This document shows, one piece after another, positions 17,670 through 27,241 of a stretch of DNA of 64,000 bases; within the stretch, counting starts at the first letter, position 1, and each line of letters opens with the position of its first letter. The stretch is from CABQCM01 sp965145485 (GTDB taxonomy: Bacteria > Bacillota > Clostridia > Oscillospirales > Acutalibacteraceae): positions 1 through 64,000 of the forward strand of contig CBCTCU010000001.1 in NCBI GenBank assembly GCA_965145485.1, in the 5' to 3' direction. The translations under genes and the position numbers were made by a program. Below the pieces are notes generated by a model. It saw nothing but the letters and a program-made list of their open reading frames with translations. It made no database searches and was not told the DNA's origin.

Positions 17670-18812
17670 TCACGGTGTAGTGGCGATTTTCCATATAGTA
17701 TCCATAATACGACTGTCTACCGCTGAGATTAATTCTAGAGTTTGGGCGAGCACAGCTCGATTTTTTCGATTTCTCAGCATTTCGATCGTTTCATCTCGGG
17801 ATATATTTTGATGTAATTCCTCTAAAATGCAGCCATTGGTAATCTGACCTAAATCATGTTGAAGCCCGCAGGACATGGAAATAAATTTAAAGTCCTCCGC
17901 AAATTTTTCCGCCCAATTTGTTCCATGCATTTCATAAAAATTATCAAAACACCAGTCCGAATTGCATCTATTTATGACGATGCCGAAAAAAAAGTTTGAA
18001 AGTTTAGTGTATTCCTTTTCAAGAACTTCGCGGCTGACAGTCGCATAGTGGGAATCGTCTAATATATACTGGATACTATTGCTATAATAATGATGATCAT
18101 GCCCATTTTTCAAAAGACGAAACAGACGGGAAAAAGCCACTCGATGGGTTATTAATTTTACTTTGTCTTTCTTTGCAAAATGTATGATTCTAGAAAAATT
18201 TTCATACCAATCGGTAACTCTAACTTTTTCTACATTTACGGGATCATTTGCAAGCACCACGGTATTCCATTTAAAAATGAAAATAGAATGATCTTCGTCA
18301 TCGTATCCCTGTATGACTGCCCAGCGGTTGTCTACAGAAGACTGCAACATAAGCGCTTTATCCTGGTCAATGCACTCTTTTATTTTTAGAAATAGCTCCT
18401 CTTTGTTACAATCCGGTCCATACTCCATATGCGTATAGCCCAAGAATTGGCATAAAAACCCCAAATAGTCGTCATAATCGTCAACTACGGATAAAAAACT
18501 TTCCTCCAAGCCATTACTTAATTTATCTGATATACTTAAATCGGGAGCTACAAGAGCTATGCCGCTAATTGTCGCAAGCAAACAGTGCAAGGACGGCCAT
18601 CCTAGCCAAAAACCAGCCTCACTGTTACCGTTGCTACAGAAGCCGCATTGGTTACATCGACGGTTAAGACGTGGACACCAACGCGGAATACGAATTATCT
18701 CTTTAGGTAATACCGTTTTTTCTTCTTTGTAATACATTGTTTGCAAGCATGATATCACACCAATTTCACAATCGTCCGGTTGATGAATAAGGTCGTTTAA
18801 AATCTTCTTCAT
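17670..18812 (-). CDS. uncharacterised protein, possible BtrH/C39-like fold with Cys cluster
   Basis: This protein of about 380 residues is not confidently recognised. An N-terminal Cys (GVISCLQTM, C22), a FWLGWPSLHCLL segment and WAVIQGYDDED, which looks like the beta strand after the C39 catalytic His, suggest a distant BtrH/C39-like fold. The expected His is Trp, so it may be inactive. Residues 46-59 form a CPR...CNQCGFC cluster that could bind zinc or iron-sulfur. The rest is helical with another HDLGQ segment. The ATG at 18812 follows AAAGGAG and is preferred over an upstream ATG at 18857. It faces the operon, shares its AT-rich composition, and has its own promoter about 260 bases upstream. 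A tailoring, resistance or maturation role is only a guess. Confidence 0.45.
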   Translation of the reverse strand: MKKILNDLIHQPDDCEIGVISCLQTMYYKEEKTVLPKEIIRIPRWCPRLNRRCNQCGFCSNGNSEAGFWLGWPSLHCLLATISGIALVAPDLSISDKLSNGLEESFLSVVDDYDDYLGFLCQFLGYTHMEYGPDCNKEELFLKIKECIDQDKALMLQSSVDNRWAVIQGYDDEDHSIFIFKWNTVVLANDPVNVEKVRVTDWYENFSRIIHFAKKDKVKLITHRVAFSRLFRLLKNGHDHHYYSNSIQYILDDSHYATVSREVLEKEYTKLSNFFFGIVINRCNSDWCFDNFYEMHGTNWAEKFAEDFKFISMSCGLQHDLGQITNGCILEELHQNISRDETIEMLRNRKNRAVLAQTLELISAVDSRIMDTIWKIATTP

Positions 18813-19077
18813 TTCTTTCTCCTTTGTTAATATGATATTGTAAAAAAATACAACCAACCGGCCGCCTCTTCTTCTCCCTTTTCAAAGCTGGGACTTTTTG
18901 GCGAAGTCGTGGCAAGCCCTTTTTAGATTTACACACCGTCCGTGAACTGATAAGGTTAACATGCTAAAGAATATTTCAATGTAGTGAATAATATTTCTCG
19001 GCTGCCCCCCTCCCCGACTAACGCATAATTCCTACAGCAGTTTTAAATTTCCGGATAATTCATTTGAAATCGTGGTT

Positions 19078-19106
19078 ATAGTACCATATATTTCCTCAAA
19101 AGTCAA
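19078..19106 (-). promoter_or_regulatory. sigma-A promoter for the minus-strand Cys-cluster gene
   Basis: On the minus strand TTGACT (19101-19106), a 17-base spacer and TACTAT (19078-19083) make a near-consensus sigma-A promoter. Transcription would start near 19071, giving a leader of about 260 bases before the ATG at 18812. Confidence 0.7.
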
Positions 19107-19246
19107 CAATGTGGAAAAATTAATATTTTATTTACCATACTAATAACGAATTTATTTATAAATACTGAACTACTCTCTATTTTTACGACGACAGGATAAA
19201 ATGCGGTAATTGAAAATGCGGAACTTTAGATACCAGGAGTCCGAAA

Positions 19247-19287
19247 AAGCGGTGTAGGAGAAATACTTCTGCACCGCTTGTTTTTTT
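19247..19287 (+). terminator. intrinsic terminator
   Basis: A 14-base stem (19247-19260 with 19266-19279, two wobble or mismatch positions), a five-base loop and GTTTTTTT afterwards form a classic intrinsic terminator on the + strand. No + strand gene lies directly upstream, so it may be a remnant or may stop a leader transcript. Confidence 0.7.
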
Positions 19288-19325
19288 CAGATGACATCCT
19301 CGTGATATGAGTAAAAATGATGAAC

Positions 19326-19373
19326 AAAAAAGCCTGCAAACGTCCTTTGATAGGAGCCTTTGCGGGCTTTTTT
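19326..19373. terminator. bidirectional intrinsic terminator
   Basis: The arms 19326-19340 and 19359-19373 pair over 15 bases with one G-T wobble. The outer pairs are six A against six T, so U runs occur in both directions. It could end minus-strand darA-side transcripts or + strand read-through. Confidence 0.7.
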
Positions 19374-19663
19374 AGTATAATACACGTTTTCATAAGCCTT
19401 AGCGAATGAAATTAATCCATTTTTCCTGTATGCTGCGCTTCCAGCGTTCGGATGCATGGTAAGCTGTGGGCGAAAAGGCAAACCGGGAAAGAAAGAGAAT
19501 GAATTAATAGCATCCTGTGCGTCAGAAATAAAGATGATCCGATTAGGATTAAATATGCTTTATCGGCAAGGGGAACGAGGTTTTTGCGGGCTGTTCGGCC
19601 TGTTGTACCGATCGAATAGCCCCGCAATTCCACCCCGCCCGTATCGCTATAAATAACTAAAAA

Positions 19664-19990
19664 TTACAACTTTTCAAAGCTGTCCACGCTGAGCACAAAT
19701 ACAGTAGCGCCGCCCACCGTGGTTTTTGCGCCGGGGTCAGCAATGCCCAGTCCACGGCCGAGGGAGGTCTGCGTGGGGACGTTTTTCTCCCGCGTTATGC
19801 AATGCTTGGCAATAATCTTTTTGATATTATCCACCTGCGAATCATCAGCGCCAATGAGCAGGGTGGTGTTGCCGGTCATGAGAAAGCCGCCGGTTGTCGA
19901 CAACTTGGTGATAAAATATCCTTCTTTCGTCAGGATGGAGGCAACCTCGGCCGAGTCATCGTTGTTCACAATTGCTAAAACCAGCTTCAT
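19664..19990 (-). CDS. darA: cyclic-di-AMP receptor, PII-like
   Basis: The protein of about 108 residues matches the DarA/PstA family (formerly DUF970). It opens with MKLVLAIVNNDDS, followed by GGFLMTGNTTLLIG, a basic helix ending in the T-loop, and the C-terminal GGATVFVLSVDSFEKL strand. DarA is a trimeric PII-like cytosolic protein that binds c-di-AMP. The start at 19990 is chosen because homologues begin MKLV and AAAGGAG lies 11 bases upstream; an ATG at 20011 would read through the ribosome site. It has its own promoter at 20061-20089. It is the first gene on the GC-rich side of the island boundary. Confidence 0.9.
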   Translation of the reverse strand: MKLVLAIVNNDDSAEVASILTKEGYFITKLSTTGGFLMTGNTTLLIGADDSQVDNIKKIIAKHCITREKNVPTQTSLGRGLGIADPGAKTTVGGATVFVLSVDSFEKL

Positions 19991-20060
19991 ATCATGATAA
20001 TCTCCTTTCAAATAGGGATTGGACTGTCAATGCGTATAAATATTATCCTTATCTATTCAC

Positions 20061-20089
20061 ATTATAGTCTACATTTAGCAAAAAATCAA
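20061..20089 (-). promoter_or_regulatory. darA promoter
   Basis: On the minus strand TTGATT (20084-20089), a 17-base spacer and a perfect TATAAT (20061-20066) stand about 70 bases upstream of the darA start. Confidence 0.75.
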
Positions 20090-20238
20090 CCACATTCTTG
20101 GAAAAATACCATAGGAACATACCGAATTGGCCGCTGTACTGACTGAGAGCATGGTCCGACACAGACCAAGCCAGCGTGTGCCGCTCCATGGGGGGAGGGC
20201 AGGGGATGCTGGGACGGTAGCTGTATGACAGCCGCTTA

Positions 20239-20727
20239 TTATAGGAAGGGATTCAGCAGCCGTATGCTGGCCTTATCCATTTTGGTTAAATCGGGAATCT
20301 CGTAGCGGTTATCGCTGGCGTCCCGGATCAGAATCCGGTTGTCGTACAGCAGCTTGATATCGGTGTGCCGGTTGCGGATGTCAAAAAGGTAACGGCCGTG
20401 GTCGGTCTCGACGTCAAATTTCAGTTGACCGAATTTCTCGTTGATTTCATGGATTTTTGTAATGCGGGGTATCAGGTAATACGCATCGAGCACCTTATGG
20501 ATGACGGCGCGGCTGTCCTCCATCAGGTTGTCAACGTCGCGGATGACGGCGATTTCCTTTCCTTCCTCGTTGAGCAGGGTGATATAGCGCCAGAGACCGG
20601 TCAAGGGAAAGAGGCGGCGGGCCTCCAGCCGGTCGAAGACCTGGCCGTCAAACATCTCAACGCGAAGCAGGATATCGTCCGATATGGTGATTTTAGCATT
20701 GTCATGCTCAATATAGATGCGATTCAT
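20239..20727 (-). CDS. DUF1854 protein, partner of the ABC exporter
   Basis: The 162-residue protein fits DUF1854: an ISDDILLRVEMFDGQVFDRLEARRLFP segment with the ARRLFPLTG signature, then LLNEEGKEIAVIRDVDNL, and a C-terminal IRNRHTDIKLL...LIRDASDNRYEI. DUF1854 genes regularly sit directly after ABC-transporter genes of the type found here. The family's biochemical role is unsettled; it is probably a cytosolic accessory of the transporter. It lies 78 bases after the ABC gene on the same strand and presumably shares its transcript. No membrane segments. Confidence 0.8.
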   Translation of the reverse strand: MNRIYIEHDNAKITISDDILLRVEMFDGQVFDRLEARRLFPLTGLWRYITLLNEEGKEIAVIRDVDNLMEDSRAVIHKVLDAYYLIPRITKIHEINEKFGQLKFDVETDHGRYLFDIRNRHTDIKLLYDNRILIRDASDNRYEIPDLTKMDKASIRLLNPFL

Positions 20728-20805
20728 ACGGCATCCTCCGTTCTGTTGCGCGGCGCAGGCAAAGCGCCCCGCGCCGAAAGTATCGCGGACGGCTCAAGCG
20801 CGCCG

Positions 20806-23070
20806 TTATTCAAAGTTTTCCGCTTCCTTGCCCTGGCGGATTTTTTCGCTGAGCGACTGAATCTCGATTAACTTGTAATACTTGCCCTTGAGGGCCATCA
20901 GCTCGTCGTGCGAGCCATTTTCGATAATCCGCCCCTTGTCGACCACGATGATCTTGTTGGCCTTGCGCAGGGTAGAGAGCCGGTGGGCGATCATCAGCGT
21001 GGTTCGGCCGCTGATGAGCCGTTCGATGGCCTGCTGGATCAGGTGCTCGGTCTCGGAGTCGACCGCCGCGGTCGCCTCGTCAAAGATGAGCATACTCGGG
21101 TTTTTGAGCACCGCGCGCGCGATGGAGATACGCTGCCGCTCACCGCCGGACAGGCCGACCCCGCGCTCGCCGAGCATGGTGTCGTACGCGTCGGGAAGCT
21201 GCGCGATGAACCCGTGAGCATTGGCGACGTCCGCCGCCCCAATGACCTCCTCGACCGGCGCGTCGGGACGGCTGTAAGCAATATTGTTGAATATGGAATC
21301 GCGGAACATCATCGGATCCTGCTGCACATAGCCGATCTTCTCGCGGAAGGAGGCCAGATCGATATCCCGTATGTTATGGCCGTCCACCAGGATTTCGCCC
21401 TCGTAGTTGTCATAAAACCGCATGAGCAGATTGACCAGGGTGCTCTTGCCCGAGCCGGTCGTGCCCACAATGCCGACGATATCGCCCGGCTCTATGGTCA
21501 GATTGATATCGGTGAGCACCTTTTTGGTCTTGTCAAACGAAAAGTTAACGTTGCGAAACTCGATTTTGCCCTTGAGCGCCGCGACCTCGTTGCCCTTGCC
21601 GAAATTGGGCTCGGGCTCGGCGTCGATGATATCGAGTACCCGCTCGGCCGAAGCCAGCGCGCTCTGGAAGGAATCGTTGAGGTTGGCAAAGAACCCAACC
21701 GGCCCGTAAAACATGCTGGCATAAGAGATAAAAGATACCAGCAATCCCAGGGTGATCTCGCCGGTGCCGTTCATCACCCAGCTGCCGCCGATGCCCCAGA
21801 TCAACAGGGAGCCGCAGGTTACAAAAAAGGTAACGGCGTGGGGGAAAATGTTAGCCAGCAGGGAGGCGTGCATATCCTCCTTGAGCCACTCGTTGTTATA
21901 AGCCTTGAATTTATTCGAGGCGCGTTCCTCGCTGGTAAAGGACTTAATGACACGGATGCCGGGCAGGGTGTCGGTGAGCACCGACGTCACCGCCGACCAG
22001 CGTTTCCAGATACGGTGGTAAATCGGGGAAATCTTTTTGCCGAAATAGCGCGCGCCAACCGAGACCAGCGGCACCGGCACGAGGGAAAAGAGGGTCAGCT
22101 TCCAGTTTTGGATGAACATGATGACGATGATGCCGATCATTAGGCAAAACTGAACGACTGCCTCCTGCGTGATGCGCAGCATGAAGGCCTGCAAGGTGTT
22201 GGTATCGCCGCTGACGCGGGAAATGACCGAGCCCGTGCTGGTTTTGTCGTAGAAGCTCATGGGAAGGTATTGCGCCTTCTCATAAATATCGTTGCGCAGC
22301 GCGGCGACAATGCGGTCGCCGCTTTTGCGCATAAAATGGCCGCGCACCGCGCCCACGGTGTATTGCAGTATGTAAATGACGAGCAGCGCGCAGACCACCA
22401 TCACAAGACCGTGGCTGTCCCGGTTGGGAAGGATGTCGTCGACAAGCAGCCGGGTGACGAATGGCGGCGCGAGGGCCATGGCGGTGATGAACAACGACAG
22501 CAGCATGCAGATGGTCAGCGGCTTGACCTCCGGCTTGATGTAGCGCGCCAGCTTTTTGATAATCCGGCTTTTGGAGGCGCAGTTGATGCAGGGCGCCCCC
22601 GGCCGGCTGAGGGTGCGCCCGCATTTTTCGCAAACGCACTTCATCTTTTCGTAGGTGGCCTCGACGATCTCCAGCTCGGCCTGCATGTCGCAGCCTTCCT
22701 CGCTGCCCATGGCCTCGGCAAAGAGGGCGACCGCGTCGCCCAGCGTGGCAATCGAGTAGGTGAAGCGGAAGATGTTGCGTACCGCGCCTCCGGTTTCCAC
22801 CTTAAACACCGCGTTACCATACATACGCTTGACCGACGCGCCGTTGATATCCTTGTAGTCGACGCTGTACATTCCGTTCTCATGCAGATGGTCAAAGACC
22901 ATCAGGCGGCGGTCGGTGGCGATCATCACCGACTCGGCGTAATTCCCATCCAGGTCCAGGTCGCCAACCAGGGCAAACAGGGCCTTTTCCTCCCCGGCGA
23001 TCCTCTCCGAGGCGAGCCGCACAATTTCATCGGGCAATTTTTTGTTGGTTAGCAATGCTTCTGACAGCAA
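20806..23070 (-). CDS. ABC exporter with N-terminal PH-like domain and zinc ribbon
   Basis: This is a fused half-transporter of about 754 residues. Residues 1-120 look like a small beta-rich PH-like module (ALFALVGDLDLDG...MIATDRRLMVFD). A CxxC...CxxC zinc ribbon follows (about 143-163). Then come six membrane helices (about 185-470) and an ATPase domain with Walker A GTTGSGKST (near 535), signature LSGGERQ (near 640) and Walker B LIFDEAT. It would export an unknown substrate as a homodimer. The start is probably TTG at 23070, seven bases after AGGAGGG; an in-frame ATG at 23106 gives 12 more residues but no good ribosome site. DUF1854 follows, a known pairing. Confidence 0.85.
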   Translation of the reverse strand: MLSEALLTNKKLPDEIVRLASERIAGEEKALFALVGDLDLDGNYAESVMIATDRRLMVFDHLHENGMYSVDYKDINGASVKRMYGNAVFKVETGGAVRNIFRFTYSIATLGDAVALFAEAMGSEEGCDMQAELEIVEATYEKMKCVCEKCGRTLSRPGAPCINCASKSRIIKKLARYIKPEVKPLTICMLLSLFITAMALAPPFVTRLLVDDILPNRDSHGLVMVVCALLVIYILQYTVGAVRGHFMRKSGDRIVAALRNDIYEKAQYLPMSFYDKTSTGSVISRVSGDTNTLQAFMLRITQEAVVQFCLMIGIIVIMFIQNWKLTLFSLVPVPLVSVGARYFGKKISPIYHRIWKRWSAVTSVLTDTLPGIRVIKSFTSEERASNKFKAYNNEWLKEDMHASLLANIFPHAVTFFVTCGSLLIWGIGGSWVMNGTGEITLGLLVSFISYASMFYGPVGFFANLNDSFQSALASAERVLDIIDAEPEPNFGKGNEVAALKGKIEFRNVNFSFDKTKKVLTDINLTIEPGDIVGIVGTTGSGKSTLVNLLMRFYDNYEGEILVDGHNIRDIDLASFREKIGYVQQDPMMFRDSIFNNIAYSRPDAPVEEVIGAADVANAHGFIAQLPDAYDTMLGERGVGLSGGERQRISIARAVLKNPSMLIFDEATAAVDSETEHLIQQAIERLISGRTTLMIAHRLSTLRKANKIIVVDKGRIIENGSHDELMALKGKYYKLIEIQSLSEKIRQGKEAENFE

Positions 23071-23191
23071 TTTGCATCCCTCCTGACACAGCACACAGGC
23101 AAACAAAAAAAGGGGTTATATGAGGATTTCGAATATTATCTTCATCTTCATATATTCCCTTTTCAAGAGTGCTATCGATGTTTGTTTGTAA

Positions 23192-23220
23192 GTTATAGCA
23201 CACCCCGCACTGGATTGCAA
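23192..23220 (-). promoter_or_regulatory. promoter of ABC exporter-DUF1854 operon
   Basis: On the minus strand TTGCAA (23215-23220), a 17-base spacer and TATAAC (23192-23197) lie about 120 bases before the TTG start. Confidence 0.65.
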
Positions 23221-23866
23221 TACCCAAAGAGGAAAAAATTTATTTTTTCTTTTTTGACGAAGTTTGTCCCTTTTGGAGCCGCAATTTGAAGGATAATGCC
23301 GGATAAAAAGGTAAAATAATGCAGATGGGCAAACCGTACGGCGTGGCGCCAGTGCGCAGGATGAGCATCTGCAATTGTAGCGGGCCGTACGCCCTTGACG
23401 CGAGGATACCAACGCCCCGCTATCGTTGTGCGGGGATGGTTGTGGTCACATGCCAGCGCATGAGACGCGATGGCCTCGGGGGTGCCGACGTACACGGCGG
23501 TCAGGCGGACATCCGGTTTGTCAGACACCCAGGCGCAACAAGCCAATCTCCCCACCGTTGTGGAGCGATGGCGGTTTTGTTTGTGCGACAAAGATTGGCC
23601 GAGGTGGCGATCGGCATGCCGCCGGGCAATCCGCCGCTTATCCCCTGGCCGATGGCGGGGCCGTCCCACCGTGACCGGCGTATGGTATGACCGGTCGATG
23701 AACCGCCGCCAGCAAGGCCAGGCTGCGCATTGGAAGCCTGACCCGCCATCGGCTAAGGCCGGGCGCGGATAGTTTGGTTTGACAGCGGGGGAGAATTGGG
23801 ATATACTATGCTCGGCAGGTTAAAATAGATTGGTAACCAACCGACTGGAAGGGAGGGAAGCTTGGG
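23221..23866. other. GC-rich intergenic region upstream of brkB-like gene
   Basis: About 650 bases between divergent genes. Readings exist on both strands but have no ribosome sites and translate to Arg/Pro-rich low-information sequence. Apart from the two promoters at its ends I see only short GC-rich inverted repeats and no recognisable RNA. Confidence 0.5.
23779..23807 (+). promoter_or_regulatory. promoter of the YihY/BrkB-like gene
   Basis: TTGACA (23779-23784), a 17-base spacer and TATACT (23802-23807) lie about 60 bases upstream of the GTG start. The -35 is a perfect consensus. Confidence 0.8.
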
Positions 23867-24763
23867 GTGAAGGCAAAAATCAAGTCGGCCTTTATGGAAG
23901 GCAGCCGGTTTGTCAAAAAGCTGGGTGAGGATGCAGTGGGCGCCTACGCCGCCCAGTCGGCATTTTTTATCATTCTCTCTTTCTTCCCTTTTATTATGTT
24001 ATTGCTCACCTTGCTGCAATATTTGCCCTTTTCACAGCAGCAGCTCTCCCATTTTACCCTTGGCTTCTTGCCCAGCGATGTCGACCGGCTGGTGCAGTCG
24101 GTCATCGGTGAGCTGTACAGCAAAGCGTCGGGCACGGTCATTTCGTTGACCGCCATTGTGGCCCTGTGGTCGGCCGCCAAGGGGATTATGGCATTGACCA
24201 AGGGGTTCAACGCCGTCTATGATATCCCGGAGACACGGGGATACTTTCGCCTGCGGCTGCGCGCCATGCTGTATACGCTGGCGTTTGTCGTGATCCTGAT
24301 CGTGACTTTGGGATTCCTGGTCTTTGGAAGCAGCATTTACCACTGGCTGATCGAGCGAATCCCCTCAAAGCTGGATATGGCGCTGCGCATCATCAGTCTG
24401 CGCTCGCTGGTGGGTTTCGTCCTACTCGCCGTGTTCTTTTTGCTGATGTATCTGTTTTTGCCCAACCGCCGCTCCCGCATTCGGGACGAGCTCCCAGGCG
24501 CCATGGTCAGCGCGGCGGGATGGCTGGTTTTTTCCTATATTTACTCCTATTATATTGAGCATATCGGTAATTTCTCTTATTTATACGGCAGCCTGACCGC
24601 CGTGGTACTGTTGATTTTGTGGCTCTACTTTTGTATGTATATCCTCTTTTTCGGCGCCGAGCTCAATGTGTTTCTCAAACAGCGCCTCGGCGGGATCCAC
24701 CTTCTCAGGTGGTTTCGCCGCCGGAACGGAGCTAAAGGTGCAACAGAAGATACCTCCGTGTAA
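23867..24763 (+). CDS. YihY/BrkB-family membrane protein
   Basis: The 298-residue protein has an amphipathic N-terminus (DAVGAYAAQSAFFIILSFFPF) and six hydrophobic segments (about 28-55, 92-110, 135-160, 180-203, 215-240 and 245-275). It also carries the family's YDIPETRGYFRLRLRAM loop and AELN near the end. This is the YihY/BrkB family, once mislabelled RNase BN. It is an inner-membrane protein probably tied to envelope function, with transport activity unproven. The start is GTG at 23867, after GGAGGG about ten bases upstream. A terminator follows directly, so it is likely monocistronic. Confidence 0.85.
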   Translation: MKAKIKSAFMEGSRFVKKLGEDAVGAYAAQSAFFIILSFFPFIMLLLTLLQYLPFSQQQLSHFTLGFLPSDVDRLVQSVIGELYSKASGTVISLTAIVALWSAAKGIMALTKGFNAVYDIPETRGYFRLRLRAMLYTLAFVVILIVTLGFLVFGSSIYHWLIERIPSKLDMALRIISLRSLVGFVLLAVFFLLMYLFLPNRRSRIRDELPGAMVSAAGWLVFSYIYSYYIEHIGNFSYLYGSLTAVVLLILWLYFCMYILFFGAELNVFLKQRLGGIHLLRWFRRRNGAKGATEDTSV

Positions 24764-24764
24764 T

Positions 24765-24802
24765 GCCCGGCCTTTTGCCACGTCAAAGGCCCGGGCTTTT
24801 TT
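24765..24802 (+). terminator. terminator of the brkB-like gene
   Basis: GCCCGG plus CCTTTTG pairs with CAAAGG plus CCCGGGC around a short loop, followed by six T (24797-24802). It begins right after the stop codon. Confidence 0.75.
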
Positions 24803-24833
24803 GATCATAAGGGTTTTGTTCGTTATCATTCTA

Positions 24834-25024
24834 TGGTATAATAGCCGCAGACGGCTATGATACATCGATTTTGAGCACGGGCCTGAGGCCATGTGCATAT
24901 GATACCATTCACACTACGTGTTCATGGTATAATGGCCGTAAACGGCTATTATATTTTCGATCTAAGCACGGGCCTGAGGCCGTGTGCATAGAATACCGTT
25001 CACACGGCACGTTCATGGTATCAT
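24834..25024 (+). repeat. 91 bp tandem repeat, two full units plus start of a third
   Basis: Units start at 24834 and 24925, each with TGGTATAAT. A truncated third (TGGTATCAT) starts at 25016, so the period is exactly 91 bases. Each unit contains three inverted repeats: AGCCG/CGGCT, GCAC.GGCC/GGCC..GTGC, and ATACC.T/ATGGTAT. A related pair lies in the opposite orientation at 36493-36671. Both loci read toward the start of the next gene (the ydcF-like gene here, mscL there). They could be a mobile repeat, a promoter cassette or an RNA leader. Confidence 0.8.
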
Positions 25025-25061
25025 AATAATAGTTATAATGTACTAGGAGAGAAAAGAGAAG

Positions 25062-25823
25062 ATGGCCAGCGTTTTTCGCCGTATAGGGCTTGTCGCCGCT
25101 TACGCCTTTTCCATACTTTTGGTGGGATGGAGCCTGCCGGCCATGGCGGTCGGGATTTTTCATATCGGTTCGATCCTTCCCTTTTGCATGGGCCTGCTGC
25201 TTTTATGCGCCGTGGCCAAGCGGAAAAAGTTGGCCGCTTGGACCGGCGGTAAACGGGTGCTTGTGCGGCTTGCTGCCGCCGGGATTCTCTGCTTTTTTCT
25301 TGCCTTTGCCATTACCTCGGGCTTTATGATCCATGCCGCGGGGCGGGAGGTTGCGCCGGGGTCGACGGTGATCGTGGCCGGGGCGCAGGTTCATGGCACC
25401 ACCCCCAGCCTGTCCTTGCAGCGCAGGCTGGACGCGGCGGTGGAGTACCTCAACGATCATCCGCAGGCGGCCTGCATCGTGTCGGGCGGCCAGGGGCCGG
25501 GGGAGGATATCCCCGAGGCGGAGGCGATGGCGGCCTATCTCGTCGAGAAGGGGATCGACGAGGAAAGAATTTATCAGGAGGATCGCTCGGTCAATACCTC
25601 TGAGAATATGCTGTATTCGGCCGAACTGATCCGGCAGGAGGGGTTACCGCAGCAGGTCGCCGTGGTGACCGACGCTTTTCATCAATTGCGCTGTCAGATG
25701 TTTGCTGAGAAAAACGGCTTGACGCCGGGCGCGGTGGTCAGCGCGACGCCCTGGTATTTGCAGCAGTGCTATTGGTGGCGGGAAATGTTCGGGCTTGCAA
25801 AAGCGGTTGTGCTGGGAAGCTGA
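25062..25823 (+). CDS. YdcF/ElyC-family (DUF218) membrane protein
   Basis: The 253-residue protein has three N-terminal hydrophobic segments (about 10-25, 28-48, 65-90). The DUF218 domain follows with IVAGAQV, SLSLQRRLDAAVEYL, IVSGGQGPGED, EAEAMAAYL, EDRSVNTSENM and a C-terminal VVTDAFHQLRCQMFA. Relatives (YdcF, SanA, ElyC) act in envelope and lipid-carrier metabolism in other bacteria; the catalytic activity is not well defined. GGAGAG lies upstream of the ATG. The gene sits directly after the 91 bp repeats and 26 bases before pyrC. Confidence 0.85.
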   Translation: MASVFRRIGLVAAYAFSILLVGWSLPAMAVGIFHIGSILPFCMGLLLLCAVAKRKKLAAWTGGKRVLVRLAAAGILCFFLAFAITSGFMIHAAGREVAPGSTVIVAGAQVHGTTPSLSLQRRLDAAVEYLNDHPQAACIVSGGQGPGEDIPEAEAMAAYLVEKGIDEERIYQEDRSVNTSENMLYSAELIRQEGLPQQVAVVTDAFHQLRCQMFAEKNGLTPGAVVSATPWYLQQCYWWREMFGLAKAVVLGS

Positions 25824-25849
25824 TTTCACCGCCGGGAAGGAGAAAACCA

Positions 25850-27118
<1,269 letters not shown>

Positions 27119-27241
27119 CCGGGCGAGTATGGAAGATGAATCCAATCGGATCTACCAATAAAATCAGTCTTGCGCCGCGTGCCAAGCATTGGGTCGCAAT
27201 ATCAAAGAGCAGTCCGTAGCTGCGGCAGGAAGGAGAAAATC

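Larger units (their letters stand above)
18813..19663. other. non-coding island boundary region
   Basis: About 850 bases without a convincing gene. It holds the leader and promoter of the minus-strand gene, then two terminator hairpins, and it is where base composition shifts from AT-rich to GC-rich. No integrase, tRNA or clear direct repeats are visible to define an insertion edge. Short readings here lack ribosome sites. Confidence 0.6.

Noticed and set aside
18920..18950. A stretch resembling the 3' end of 16S rRNA (ACACACCGTCCGTGA)
   Set aside because: The match is about 15 bases with mismatches; neighbouring bases do not fit any rRNA helix.
23116..23690. Several readings on both strands before the brkB-like gene
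   Set aside because: No ribosome sites, Arg/Pro-rich translations, mutual overlap; consistent with non-coding GC-rich DNA.
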